A stretch of 46,206 nucleotides of DNA from Devosiaceae bacterium (GTDB lineage Bacteria; Pseudomonadota; Alphaproteobacteria; Rhizobiales; Devosiaceae). The DNA lies in NCBI GenBank assembly GCA_021648585.1, contig JAKISM010000001.1, positions 1 through 46,206 on the forward strand. Reading direction: 5' to 3'. Positions 35,770-44,807 of the stretch are shown here, one piece after another. The translations under genes were made by a program, and so were the position numbers. Position 1 is the stretch's first letter; every line of letters begins with the position of its first letter. A model generated the notes under the pieces. It saw only the letters and a program-made list of their open reading frames with translations, did no database searches and was not told the DNA's origin.

Positions 35770-35929
35770 TGAGTTCCCCTTAATAATTGAAATTGCCAGA
35801 GAGTTGGCTAACCGATGGATAAGATTTTTAATATCCACTAGCTTATTTTAATGAATGAATCATTCGTTGCGCTCTTGGTATTAGATTTATGGCACTTATG
35901 CAACCAGCATGCACTAAACTTAGGCAGTT
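35770..35929 (-). promoter_or_regulatory. gltX-gltA gap, gltA upstream region with a palindrome
   Basis: This gap should contain the gltA promoter. A 19-base palindrome AATGAATGA-A-TCATTCGTT (35850-35868, one mismatch) lies about 80 bases upstream of the gltA start and could be an operator. I could not assign a convincing -35/-10 pair. No terminator was found for gltX. Confidence 0.35.
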
Positions 35930-37369
35930 TTACTTAAATGTCGCTTGATCTTTTAATCTATTAAGTGATTCGTCTTTACCAATTAATACCATAACATCAA
36001 AAATCGAAGGAGAGGCGGCGCTTCCAGTTAAGGCAGCTCTTAGTGGTTGGGCAACTTTACCTAGTTTTTGCTCGTTCTCATCAGCAAATTCCTTAATCTG
36101 GTTTTTGATTTCCTCAAGCGACCAATTTGTTAAATCATTCAATTTTGTAATAATTTTGCCAATCATTATTTTATTCTCATCTGTTAAGATGTTGCTGGCC
36201 TTTTCATCTAATTGCAAAGGGCGAGTGGCATATATAAATCTTGCTAACTCAATTAGATCTAAAATTGTCTTTGCTCTTGGTTTTAACTCTTTAAGAGCGC
36301 TAAGGACGGTTTCTTTATTAGCCATCAGACCTTCTTCGTCAAAGGTTAGCTCTAATTCTTTGCACAATGATATCATTATTTCAAACAGCTCTATTTCGTC
36401 GCTTTGCTTAATATAATGAGCATTAAGGTTTGCCAATTTTACAAAATCAAATCTTGAAGCACCTTTATTTAGGTCGTCAAGATCAAACCAATTAATCATT
36501 TGCTCTGTTGAAAATACCTCATCGTTCCCATGAGACCAGCCCAAGCGTGCTAAATAATTGCGTATGGCTTTGGGCAAATATCCCATTTTCCTATAAGCAT
36601 CGACACCAAGCGCTCCATGTCTTTTAGATAATTTTGCGCCGTCTGCGCCATGAATTAGCGGGATATGCGCCATTTCAGGAACGTCCCAACCTAGCGCATT
36701 ATATATCATAATTTGGCGAGCCGCATTTGTTAAATGATCGTCACCACGAATAATATGCGTAATACCCATATCATGATCGTCAACTACAACGGCTAACATA
36801 TAGGTCGGAGTTCCATTTGAGCGCAGGATAATAAAATCATCAAAATTATCACTGTTAAATTTCACATCGCCTTGCACATGATCTTTGACAATTATTTCTT
36901 TTGAGAGTTCTATTTTTAGGCGGATTACTGGCTCTATACCTGTTGGCACGCTCGCATCGCTCAAATCACGACATTTACCGCTATATTTTGATGCCAATCC
37001 TTTTGCCTTTGCTTCCTCACGCATTTTTACTAATTCTTCTGATGAGCAATAACATCTATAAGCAAGGTTATTTTCAACTAGTTGCTCAGCTATTTCCTTA
37101 TGGCGTTCAGCGTTTGCAATTTGCGAAACTGGCTCATCGTCCCAATCTATGCCAAGCCAACTCAAGCCATCAAGAATAGCTTCTTGGGCTGCATCAGTTG
37201 ATCGCTTCTGATCAGTATCTTCAATTCTTAAAAGCATTTTGCCATTATTTTTTTTGGCATAGACCCAATTAAACAAAGCAGTTCTAGCCCCACCAATATG
37301 TAAATAACCAGTGGGAGAGGGGGCAAATCTAGTAATTACTTGTCTTGGCATTTGTTTGTAAGCTTTCAT
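35930..37369 (-). CDS. gltX: Glutamate--tRNA ligase
   Basis: GluRS charges tRNA-Glu. The class I enzyme has the HIGH-type motif in APSPTGYLHIGGARTALFNW, the zinc-region CYCSSEELVKMREEAK, THIIRGDDHLTNAARQ, and the KMSKS-type KLSKRHGAL. The C-terminal half is the helical anticodon-binding domain. The start is uncertain: no candidate has a clear ribosome-binding site. The ATG at 37369 gives 479 residues, the ATG at 37351 gives 473 and begins nearest the conserved region, and further starts lie up to 37411. Confidence 0.95.
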   Translation of the reverse strand: MKAYKQMPRQVITRFAPSPTGYLHIGGARTALFNWVYAKKNNGKMLLRIEDTDQKRSTDAAQEAILDGLSWLGIDWDDEPVSQIANAERHKEIAEQLVENNLAYRCYCSSEELVKMREEAKAKGLASKYSGKCRDLSDASVPTGIEPVIRLKIELSKEIIVKDHVQGDVKFNSDNFDDFIILRSNGTPTYMLAVVVDDHDMGITHIIRGDDHLTNAARQIMIYNALGWDVPEMAHIPLIHGADGAKLSKRHGALGVDAYRKMGYLPKAIRNYLARLGWSHGNDEVFSTEQMINWFDLDDLNKGASRFDFVKLANLNAHYIKQSDEIELFEIMISLCKELELTFDEEGLMANKETVLSALKELKPRAKTILDLIELARFIYATRPLQLDEKASNILTDENKIMIGKIITKLNDLTNWSLEEIKNQIKEFADENEQKLGKVAQPLRAALTGSAASPSIFDVMVLIGKDESLNRLKDQATFK

Positions 37370-37473
37370 AATGCTGATTGAATTTTTCTTAATGGTGTGT
37401 AGCATAGGCAAATCTTAGCGCAAGGAACAAATCCAAAATTAAAGCTAGAATAAGGAAAATAGGGTCAAATTCA

Positions 37474-39549
37474 TTGGGGAAAATTGAAGGCCAAATTGCA
37501 AATTTAATTAACAAATTTAACGAGGCAATCTATCAAAAGAGATTATTCATTCTAATGATTTTCATGATGATCTTTGGTATAATTATTTATAGTGTTCTAT
37601 CGTTTGAGCCAAGCTGGTTTGTTGTAATTTTTAGTGGGTTTATATTACTATCATTATTAATTTGGCAAATAATAAAGGGCAATTTGAATATCTCTTTAAT
37701 TTTGCTTTTCTCTATCTGGGTTGGGTTTATTTTATTACCAATTCACGCTCAGATATTTGGCACACAAATGCTCAAATATCCTTCTTTCGGCTCTTATCAA
37801 GCAAAAGTAATAAAAGTGCTTTCATTAAGAGATGATGGGCAAAGAATTATAGTTGCAAATATCAATGCCCTAGAGAGCTCACGTGATTTACCAATTAGAA
37901 ATGCTAGATTATTTATTCGCAAAGGACCTATTTTAGAAGCCGGAGATATTATTGAAGGCAAAATGCGATTTGCACCAGTGCCTAGCCCCGTTACCGTAGG
38001 CGGCTATGATTCACAGTTTCAATCTTATTTTGTTGGGATTGGAGCATTTGCCAGCACCACAAACGCTCCAAAAATTATAGCAAAACAAAATAATTTTTCG
38101 TTTAAGGCTTTCATTGATCAATCCCGCTTTAATATTGGCAAAAGGATAAGTTCAGCATTGCAAGAGCCAGCAAAAGGCATTGCCTTAGCGCTTATTGTTG
38201 GCGATCAAAGCAATATAAAAGATGTAACACGTACAAAAATGGCAACAGCAGGCCTTGCGCATATGCTGGCTATTTCTGGGCTTCATCTATCATTAGTTGC
38301 GGGCGGAGTTTTTGCTTTTGTTAGAATTGCCCTATCACTTTCATATTCATTTACTCAGCGCTTTGCAGTTAAAAAAATAAGCGCCATAATGGGTATTTTA
38401 GCGGCATTAATATATCTTGCTCTATCAGGGGCAAGCGTTTCTGCGGTTCGAGCAACAATTATGCTAATATTGATATTTGGAGCGGTAATTGTTGGGCGCA
38501 AGGCCTTAACAATGAGAAATGTTGCCTTTGCAGCATTGTTTGTTATTATACTTGATCCGAGCGCAATTTTTTTACCAAGCTTCCAACTGTCATTTGCAGC
38601 AGTTGTAGCTCTAATTGCAACTTATGAAGTGTTTAGGCAAAAAGTCAGCAAAAGGCTTGGCTTTGCCTCAGGCATATTGCAGTTCTTTTTAGCCCTTGCA
38701 TCAACAAGCATAATTGCTGGGCTAGCTACCGCAATTTTTGCTGCCTATCATTTCCAGCAAATTGCACCACTTGGTGTTTTAGGAAATTTAGCCGCTCTAC
38801 CGATTTTAACTTTTTTTGTTTTGCCTGCCGCCTTTATCGCAGTTTTGCTTATGCCGCTCGGGCTAGAAGCACCGCTATTAAATGTCATGGGTTGGGCAAT
38901 AAATCTAATATTAAATATTGCACAAAGAGTTGCAAATTTAAGCGAAGGGCTTGGTGTTAATTTTATCTTGCTGCCCATATCGCTAATTATAGGCCTAATC
39001 GCATTTGCTTGGTTTGCTTTTTTTATTGGTAGATTAAAATTCTTGGGGCCAATATTAGCTTTGCCTTTAATATTTATTTTTGCTCTTGATAGGCAACCAG
39101 ATATTTTAATTTCTGCTTCAACAAAGGCCGTTGCAATTAGAGGTAATGATTTAGCAAATGGTGAATATGGCTTAGGGCTAATTGCGGGCAGGTTAAATTC
39201 TTTTACAACCAATGCTTGGCAAGATACTTATCAAGAGGAAATTGCAGCAAGATTAGATAGTGCATTATGCGATGAAATAGCGTGCTTTTATAATAGTCCA
39301 ATTGGGTTTTCAGTCTCCTTAGTCAAACAAACAAGAAGAGCATTTATTGAGGATTGCGCTATTGCTGATTTAGTAATCACTCGATTAAAAGCCCCAAATT
39401 ATTGTAAAGAAATAACACAAGTTATTGATATTGAAAATATACGAAATGAAGGTATGCAATGGCTTTATTGGAATGAAAAACAACAAGATTTTATTATAAG
39501 GCCTGCTATTTCAAGCAATAATCGCCCTTGGAGATTAGGCAATTATTAA
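37474..39549 (+). CDS. comEC: ComEC/Rec2 family DNA-uptake channel protein
   Basis: ComEC forms the inner-membrane channel for single-stranded DNA in natural transformation. The 691-residue protein has two N-terminal helices, a soluble OB-like DUF4131 domain (about residues 105-200), then the competence domain with many helices and GLAHMLAISGLHLSLVAGGV, the hallmark segment. The C-terminal ~130 residues are a soluble domain where a metallo-beta-lactamase fold is found in Gram-positive ComEC; I see no HxHxDH motif. The start is TTG behind AGGG with a nine-base gap. Its last four bases overlap the convergent peptidase gene. Confidence 0.9.
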   Translation: MGKIEGQIANLINKFNEAIYQKRLFILMIFMMIFGIIIYSVLSFEPSWFVVIFSGFILLSLLIWQIIKGNLNISLILLFSIWVGFILLPIHAQIFGTQMLKYPSFGSYQAKVIKVLSLRDDGQRIIVANINALESSRDLPIRNARLFIRKGPILEAGDIIEGKMRFAPVPSPVTVGGYDSQFQSYFVGIGAFASTTNAPKIIAKQNNFSFKAFIDQSRFNIGKRISSALQEPAKGIALALIVGDQSNIKDVTRTKMATAGLAHMLAISGLHLSLVAGGVFAFVRIALSLSYSFTQRFAVKKISAIMGILAALIYLALSGASVSAVRATIMLILIFGAVIVGRKALTMRNVAFAALFVIILDPSAIFLPSFQLSFAAVVALIATYEVFRQKVSKRLGFASGILQFFLALASTSIIAGLATAIFAAYHFQQIAPLGVLGNLAALPILTFFVLPAAFIAVLLMPLGLEAPLLNVMGWAINLILNIAQRVANLSEGLGVNFILLPISLIIGLIAFAWFAFFIGRLKFLGPILALPLIFIFALDRQPDILISASTKAVAIRGNDLANGEYGLGLIAGRLNSFTTNAWQDTYQEEIAARLDSALCDEIACFYNSPIGFSVSLVKQTRRAFIEDCAIADLVITRLKAPNYCKEITQVIDIENIRNEGMQWLYWNEKQQDFIIRPAISSNNRPWRLGNY

Positions 39550-40424
39550 TCGTCATTATCTTTAATGTTATCACTAGTTTTCTTTTTAGTCTGCGAAATA
39601 TTCTTTTCAATATCTTGTGGGGTTTTTATTGGGTCTGATAATTTTATAGCAAGACTATCTTCGTTGAAAATTATTTCAAAATATTCAGCTAACTCATAGC
39701 AAAATAATAATTCAGAAACCCAACCATCATAAAAGGCGTTTGCCTCACCACAATTTTTGGCTCTTAAATTAAATTTATTTGGAAAACTATACTCCCGCAA
39801 AACACCATTGATTGCATTTTCTAATAATTTACCTTCCTGCAATAATTTCCTAATTGCAATAGATCCTGTGCCCCGATCATAAAACGCTCTAATATTTAGA
39901 TCTGAGGGGACATTCTTCTTGTGTGGTTTTAGAACTTTTTCCCAACTTTCTTGCGCTAAAATATAATCATAATAACAAGATTCTTGACGCAATTCGTCTA
40001 TCCCAAGCTTAACAGCAACCTGCTTAAAAGCTTCCTTGTTCTTGCCAATCATTAAGCAAACTATCTGATAAGCCCTTTGCACATCAAGAGCATGTTCAGC
40101 ATAAAAAGCTTCGTTTGAAACTATATCATCATTCTGATCTACGCTCGATAAAAACCATCCATTGGCACTATCAATAAGAATGTTGTTTGCTTCATCACTT
40201 TCAATTTTTAATAGTTCAAGAGTTGCAAAATTATCTGCAACATTTTCTTCACGACCCAAAATTGGAATATCTAATTCAGAAATTAATAAATGACCTATTT
40301 CGTGATAGAGAATGAAAAGAGAATTATTGAAAACAAATTCATTTGTTCTGTCTTTTTGCTCTGTTTGCGCAAAAGAAAAACTACTAAAACCAAAGATAAA
40401 AACAAAAAATAAAACTACTCGCAT
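39546..40424 (-). CDS. Secreted DUF4344-like putative metallopeptidase
   Basis: The 292-residue product starts with a signal peptide (MRVVLFFVFIFGF, then SSFSFAQ, cleavage probably after FA). About 30 residues into the mature chain is the zinc motif HEIGHLLISE, followed by EENVADNFATLELL, where an acidic residue could be the third ligand; this pairing matches the DUF4344 putative metallopeptidase family as I recall it. Seven or so cysteines are dispersed, and the C-terminus is a charged, low-complexity Lys/Asp tail. The ATG at 40424 was preferred over a GTG at 40445 because it gives a clean signal peptide. Substrate is unknown. Confidence 0.78.
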   Translation of the reverse strand: MRVVLFFVFIFGFSSFSFAQTEQKDRTNEFVFNNSLFILYHEIGHLLISELDIPILGREENVADNFATLELLKIESDEANNILIDSANGWFLSSVDQNDDIVSNEAFYAEHALDVQRAYQIVCLMIGKNKEAFKQVAVKLGIDELRQESCYYDYILAQESWEKVLKPHKKNVPSDLNIRAFYDRGTGSIAIRKLLQEGKLLENAINGVLREYSFPNKFNLRAKNCGEANAFYDGWVSELLFCYELAEYFEIIFNEDSLAIKLSDPIKTPQDIEKNISQTKKKTSDNIKDNDD

Positions 40425-40534
40425 AACAAATCCAAAAATTACCACTCAAACTATATTAGTTATTGATTGGTGAGCAGTCAAACAATGTCAAATCACATTG
40501 TAGCTGAAGAAGTCAAACTTTAACTATATAGCCT

Positions 40535-42433
40535 TTATTCATTTACCTGCGCTGCCTGTACTTTTTCTAGTTCACTAGTTTTTTCAAACCACAGCGCCTC
40601 GCTATTCTCGATTTGCTTTTCAATTTTTGCTTTATCAGAACCAAGCACTATGACTTTTTCTGGCTCGCCTTCACCATTATAGAGTTCTGGATTTTCTAAT
40701 TGCGCTTCAATTTTTTCTAATTCAATATTTAGATGAGCAGTTTTTTGCTCTATTTGCGATATTTCTTTTTTCAAAGGAGAGAGCCGTTCTCGCTTTTGTG
40801 CTGCAATTTTTCGTTGTACTTTTTTATCATTAGAATTATTTTTGTTCCCTGATTTTGATTTAGAACGTGTAGCAAGACCAAGTAATTTTCGCTTATAAGC
40901 ATCAATATCATCATCGTAAATTTCTATTGTGCCATTTTGCGCAATCCAAATTTGATCAACGGTAGATTTTATGAGGTGGCTATCATGCGAGATGATTAAA
41001 ACCGCACCTTCATATTCATTTAGTGCCGCAATAAGCGCATCACGACTATCAATATCAAGGTGATTGGTTGGCTCATCAAGGATTAACATGCCCGGCCCCT
41101 TAAAGGTAATAAGCCCTAATAAAAGACGTGCTTTTTCACCACCCGAAAGTTTCTTGGCAAGAGTATCCATTTTATCAATGCCAAGCCCCATTTGCGCTAC
41201 TCGAGCCCGTCGTTTGGCCTCGCTATCGTGGGGCATAAGGGTTTCAACATGCTCAAGAGGGGTTTGTTCTGGCTTTAGCACATCCATTTGATGTTGCGCA
41301 AAAAAGGCAATCTCAAGACCACGCCCACGCCGTAATTGCCCCTCCATTGCTTTAAGCTCATTGGCAATAAGTTTTGCAAAGGTAGATTTACCATTGCCGT
41401 TCACCCCCAATAGACCAATCCTATCATCAGGATCGATACGCAAATTCATATTGCTTAAAACTGGTGCGCCATCATAACCAACCGATACATTATCAAAATC
41501 CAGCATCGGGTTTGCCATTTGTTTTTTTGGATTAGTAAACTTAAAGGGCAGGGCATTATCATCAAATAATGCTTCTGGCGGCCTTAGTTTTTCAATCATT
41601 TTTAAGCGAGCTTGCGCCTGTTTTGCCTTTGTTGCTGAATAGCGAAAGCGATCAACAAATTTTTGCATGTGAGCGGCTTTATTGAGTTGTTTATCTCGTG
41701 ATTTATTTGAAAGCTCCATTTGCATTAAACGAGTTTTTTCAAAAATATCATAGTTGCCTTTGTAAAAAGTCAGTTTTCCTTTATCAAGATGAATGATAGA
41801 ATTTACAGATTTATTGAGCAAATCCCTATCGTGAGAAATCATAAAAACCGTATAGGGATAGGTGGCAAGGTAATTTTCAAGCCATAAAGTACCCTCTAAA
41901 TCAAGGTAGTTTGTTGGTTCATCAAGCAATAATAAATCAGGTTGCGAGAATAATACACCAGCCAGCGCCACCCTCATGCGCCAACCACCCGAAAGTTCAG
42001 AGCAAGCGATATTTTGTCTTTCATGCTCAAAGCCAAGACCACGTAAAATATTGCTCGCTCGCCCTTCGGCAGAATGCGCATCAATATCAGCTAAGCGCAT
42101 ATGTATTTCAGAAATTCTATGCGCATCGGTTGCAGTTTCTGCTTCCGCTAATAATGCAGTGCGTTCAATATCAGCATTTAGCACCACCTCAAGCACAGAT
42201 TGCTCCGTTGAGGGTGCTTCTTGCGCTACCGTGCCAATTTTGGCTCGCTTAAAAACAGAAATATCACCATCGTCAGGGGCAAGTTTCTTTAAGATAAGAT
42301 TGAATAAAGTAGTTTTGCCAGTGCCGTTTTTGCCAACAAAGCCTGTTTTACTGCCCGATGGCAAATTAACGTTTGCCTTATCGAACAACAACCTTTGGTC
42401 AAATCTAAATGTTAAGTCAGTAATTGAGAGCAT
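40535..42433 (-). CDS. ABC-F family ATPase (Uup/YheS-like)
   Basis: ABC-F proteins are soluble twin-ATPases, mostly acting at the ribosome. The 632-residue protein has ABC1 with GKNGTGKTTLF, LSGGWRMRVALAG and LLLLDEPTNYLD; a linker (about residues 230-310) rich in basic residues; ABC2 with GVNGNGKSTFAKL, LSGGEKARLLLG and MLILDEPTNHLD; and a C-terminal coiled-coil-like region rich in Lys, Glu and Gln. No transmembrane segments are present. The ATG at 42433 follows AAGGAT with a six-base gap, which decides it over upstream starts. It is divergent from ndk. Confidence 0.92.
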   Translation of the reverse strand: MLSITDLTFRFDQRLLFDKANVNLPSGSKTGFVGKNGTGKTTLFNLILKKLAPDDGDISVFKRAKIGTVAQEAPSTEQSVLEVVLNADIERTALLAEAETATDAHRISEIHMRLADIDAHSAEGRASNILRGLGFEHERQNIACSELSGGWRMRVALAGVLFSQPDLLLLDEPTNYLDLEGTLWLENYLATYPYTVFMISHDRDLLNKSVNSIIHLDKGKLTFYKGNYDIFEKTRLMQMELSNKSRDKQLNKAAHMQKFVDRFRYSATKAKQAQARLKMIEKLRPPEALFDDNALPFKFTNPKKQMANPMLDFDNVSVGYDGAPVLSNMNLRIDPDDRIGLLGVNGNGKSTFAKLIANELKAMEGQLRRGRGLEIAFFAQHQMDVLKPEQTPLEHVETLMPHDSEAKRRARVAQMGLGIDKMDTLAKKLSGGEKARLLLGLITFKGPGMLILDEPTNHLDIDSRDALIAALNEYEGAVLIISHDSHLIKSTVDQIWIAQNGTIEIYDDDIDAYKRKLLGLATRSKSKSGNKNNSNDKKVQRKIAAQKRERLSPLKKEISQIEQKTAHLNIELEKIEAQLENPELYNGEGEPEKVIVLGSDKAKIEKQIENSEALWFEKTSELEKVQAAQVNE

Positions 42434-42529
42434 AAAAAATCCTTGTTGAAAGGGCTGTTTAGACATATTCACGCTTTGATGCAACATTGCTATTGCAAGA
42501 AATTAAAACTGGGGCTAAAAGGCGCACAA

Positions 42530-42646
42530 TATAGTATTTTCTAAATTCAATTATGCTAATTGAATTACGCTGGCTTCGCTGCGCACCGCACTCGCTATCG
42601 CTTCGTGCGGTGACAGTATTTAGCATTGAAAATGCTAAATACTGTA
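42530..42646 (+). repeat. Three-palindrome repeat, copy 2
   Basis: This 117-base element lies between the divergent ABC-F and ndk starts and is the reverse complement of the element at 17954-18059. Its 15-bp palindrome ACAGTATTTAGCATT/AATGCTAAATACTGT is perfect in this copy. The central palindrome (CACCGCAC/GTGCGGTG) carries about 10 extra bases in the loop relative to copy 1. The third palindrome is AATTCAATTA/TAATTGAATT with a short loop. It ends 32 bases before the ndk ATG, so it must lie in or next to the ndk promoter. Confidence 0.85.
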
Positions 42647-42678
42647 ATAACCAAAAAAAACTCTTAAGGATTAAATTA

Positions 42679-43101
42679 ATGGCCGTTCAACGTACTTTTT
42701 CTATTATTAAACCAGACGCAACAAAGCGTAATTTAACTGGCAAAATCATCGCCAAATTTGAAGATGCAGGTCTTAGAATTGTAGCGTCAAAACGCATTCA
42801 CATGAGCCGTGAGCAAGCTGAGGGTTTTTATGGCGTACATAAAGATCGTCCATTCTTTGGCGAATTAGTTGATTTTATGATTTCAGAACCTGTTGTTGTG
42901 CAAGTACTTGAGGGTGAAGACGCTATTGCTAAAAACCGTGAAGTAATGGGCGCAACTAACCCTAGCGAAGCTGATGCAGGCACAATCCGTAAAGAGTTTG
43001 CTTTATCAATCGGTGAAAACTCAGTGCATGGCTCTGATGCGCCTGAAACTGCCGCTGAAGAAATCAAGTTTTTCTTTTCAGAGAAAGAAATAGTTGGCTA
43101 G
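42679..43101 (+). CDS. ndk: Nucleoside-diphosphate kinase
   Basis: Ndk exchanges the terminal phosphate among nucleoside triphosphates. The 140-residue product equals the family length. It begins MAVQRTFSIIKPDATKRN, and shows the phospho-His motif near NSVHGSDAPETA with the active-site His, plus MGATNPSEADAGTIRKEFA. The ATG at 42679 follows TAAGGA with an eight-base gap; the frame stays open upstream through the repeat, but that extension is not part of the known protein. A terminator follows. Confidence 0.97.
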   Translation: MAVQRTFSIIKPDATKRNLTGKIIAKFEDAGLRIVASKRIHMSREQAEGFYGVHKDRPFFGELVDFMISEPVVVQVLEGEDAIAKNREVMGATNPSEADAGTIRKEFALSIGENSVHGSDAPETAAEEIKFFFSEKEIVG

Positions 43102-43125
43102 TCTTATTTCAATAATTATCTTTTT

Positions 43126-43153
43126 GGGTCGTCATTTGACGGCCCTTTTTTTT
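43126..43153 (+). terminator. Rho-independent terminator after ndk
   Basis: GGGTCGTC (43126-43133) pairs with GACGGCCC (43138-43145), one G-T pair included, around a four-base loop, followed by eight T residues. It ends the ndk message 24 bases after the stop codon. Confidence 0.9.
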
Positions 43154-43198
43154 GGCATTTTTATGTTAATGAAAAAAAAGTACTTCTAAGCCTATCTT

Positions 43199-44803
43199 AT
43201 GGGTGAAATTAATATAATCACTTGGCAGATTCTAAGATATATAATGAAATTTATTGAAAAACTAAAAAGCAAATTCTCATCAAATTCAAATGACAAGAAT
43301 TTAGTAAAAAAATTAAGCAAACATCAAAAATCTGCTCTTGATGGATTTGATAAGAATATTCCACTTGTGCTTGATTTAGATGAATGTTTGCTAAAGACAG
43401 ATTTTCTTTATGAGAGCCTGTTTTCTTATATTAAATCAAACCCATTTCGATTATTTAACGCCATGAATTGGTATTTTAATGGTGGCAAAATACGCTTAAA
43501 ACAAGAGTTAGAACAGATAGTTGAATATGATGTTGATCTATATCCGCAAAATGATGAAGTAGTAGAATTAGCAAAATTAGAAGTTAAAAAGGGGCGTAAA
43601 GTTCATTTAGCAACCGCCTCAAATATTACTTTTGCAAAAAAAATAGCCAAACGCTTTAGTTTTATTTCAAATATTCATGCAACAGATAAAAATATAAACC
43701 TCAAAGCAATCAATAAAGCAAATGAATTGCAAAAAAAATATCCGAACGGTTTTATCTATGCTGGTGATAGCAAGGCGGATTTAGTTGTTTGGGAAAAAGC
43801 TAAGGGCATTATCATTGTTGGGGCAAACAAATCAACTATTGCAAAAATCAAACAAGACAGAACTCCAAATATTATAATAGACAAGCAATATTCAACATTC
43901 AAAACCATAAGAAAAGCCTTGCGTGTTCATCAATGGGCAAAAAATATATTAGTTTTTGTTCCGCTTTTTCTTAGTGGTACATTTACTAGTCCAGCAAACT
44001 GGCTACTAGCTCTCATCGGGTTTTTTGCTCTCTCAATGCTTGCTTCTGCAACCTATATTATTAATGATTTATGGGACTTAGAAGATGATAGAGCGCATTG
44101 GTCAAAGCGTTTTCGCCCCTTAGCCTCAGGTAATCTCTCACTTCCTTACGGCATTATTTTGGCATTCATGGCTTTTATAATAGCTTTTCTATTATCATTA
44201 CTCTTACCCATAATGGCGCAATTATTAATGTTATTATATCTGATAACAACTTTGCTATATTCTTTCTTTCTTAAAAAACAAGCCATTGTTGATGTCGTAA
44301 CAATCGCCGCTTTATTTGTTTTAAGAGTAGCCTTTGGCGCTTATGTTATTAGCGTTTATCAATCTTCATGGTTGTTGGTTTTTGCTATGGCACTATTCCT
44401 TTCACTATCGTTTGCCAAGCGCACGGTTGAGGTGCAAAAACTTGCAGAGCATAAAAAAGATAAAGCTAGTGGGCGTGGCTATCGGGCAGGGGACGCTAAT
44501 ATTCTTATGATATTGGGGGCAGCCTCTGGCATGTCATCAGTCATAGTTATGGTGATGTATATTTTTAACGATGCTTTTAATGCGCAATTTTATTCAGCGC
44601 CATTCATATTATGGGCTTTTCCAATAGTTTTGCTTATTTGGGTTTGCCATATTTGGATTACTTGCGCACGAGGCGAGTTAAATGATGATCCAGTTATTTT
44701 TGCCCTAAGAGACAAAAAAAGCCTCGCCTTAGCTGGCATATTGCCAATCGTATTTGTTCTTTCATGGGCATCTAAGCCTTGGTTTGCTTTGCTGGGCATT
44801 TAG
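43199..44803 (+). CDS. HAD phosphatase-UbiA prenyltransferase fusion (decaprenyl-phosphate phosphoribosyltransferase-like)
   Basis: The 534-residue protein joins two domains. The N-terminal HAD-like domain (about residues 50-225) has motif I LDLDECLLKTD with D59/D61, a motif III region near INLKAINKANE, and motif IV AGDSKADL (D190, D194). The C-terminal UbiA membrane domain (about 236-534) has INDLWDLEDDRAHWSKRFRP near residue 288, very like DPPR synthase of mycobacteria, and a second motif region DVVTIAALFVLRVAFGAYV. DPPR synthase transfers phosphoribose from PRPP to decaprenyl phosphate; the HAD half may remove the 5-phosphate. The start is uncertain: ATG 43199 or ATG 43244. GtrA follows four bases on. 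Confidence 0.85.
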   Translation: MGEINIITWQILRYIMKFIEKLKSKFSSNSNDKNLVKKLSKHQKSALDGFDKNIPLVLDLDECLLKTDFLYESLFSYIKSNPFRLFNAMNWYFNGGKIRLKQELEQIVEYDVDLYPQNDEVVELAKLEVKKGRKVHLATASNITFAKKIAKRFSFISNIHATDKNINLKAINKANELQKKYPNGFIYAGDSKADLVVWEKAKGIIIVGANKSTIAKIKQDRTPNIIIDKQYSTFKTIRKALRVHQWAKNILVFVPLFLSGTFTSPANWLLALIGFFALSMLASATYIINDLWDLEDDRAHWSKRFRPLASGNLSLPYGIILAFMAFIIAFLLSLLLPIMAQLLMLLYLITTLLYSFFLKKQAIVDVVTIAALFVLRVAFGAYVISVYQSSWLLVFAMALFLSLSFAKRTVEVQKLAEHKKDKASGRGYRAGDANILMILGAASGMSSVIVMVMYIFNDAFNAQFYSAPFILWAFPIVLLIWVCHIWITCARGELNDDPVIFALRDKKSLALAGILPIVFVLSWASKPWFALLGI

Positions 44804-44807
44804 AGCA

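Noticed and set aside
42553..42678. An N-terminal extension of Ndk of about 42 residues reading through the palindromic repeat
   Set aside because: The ATG at 42679 has TAAGGA at good spacing and gives the exact family length; the extension is repeat-derived and resembles nothing known in Ndk.
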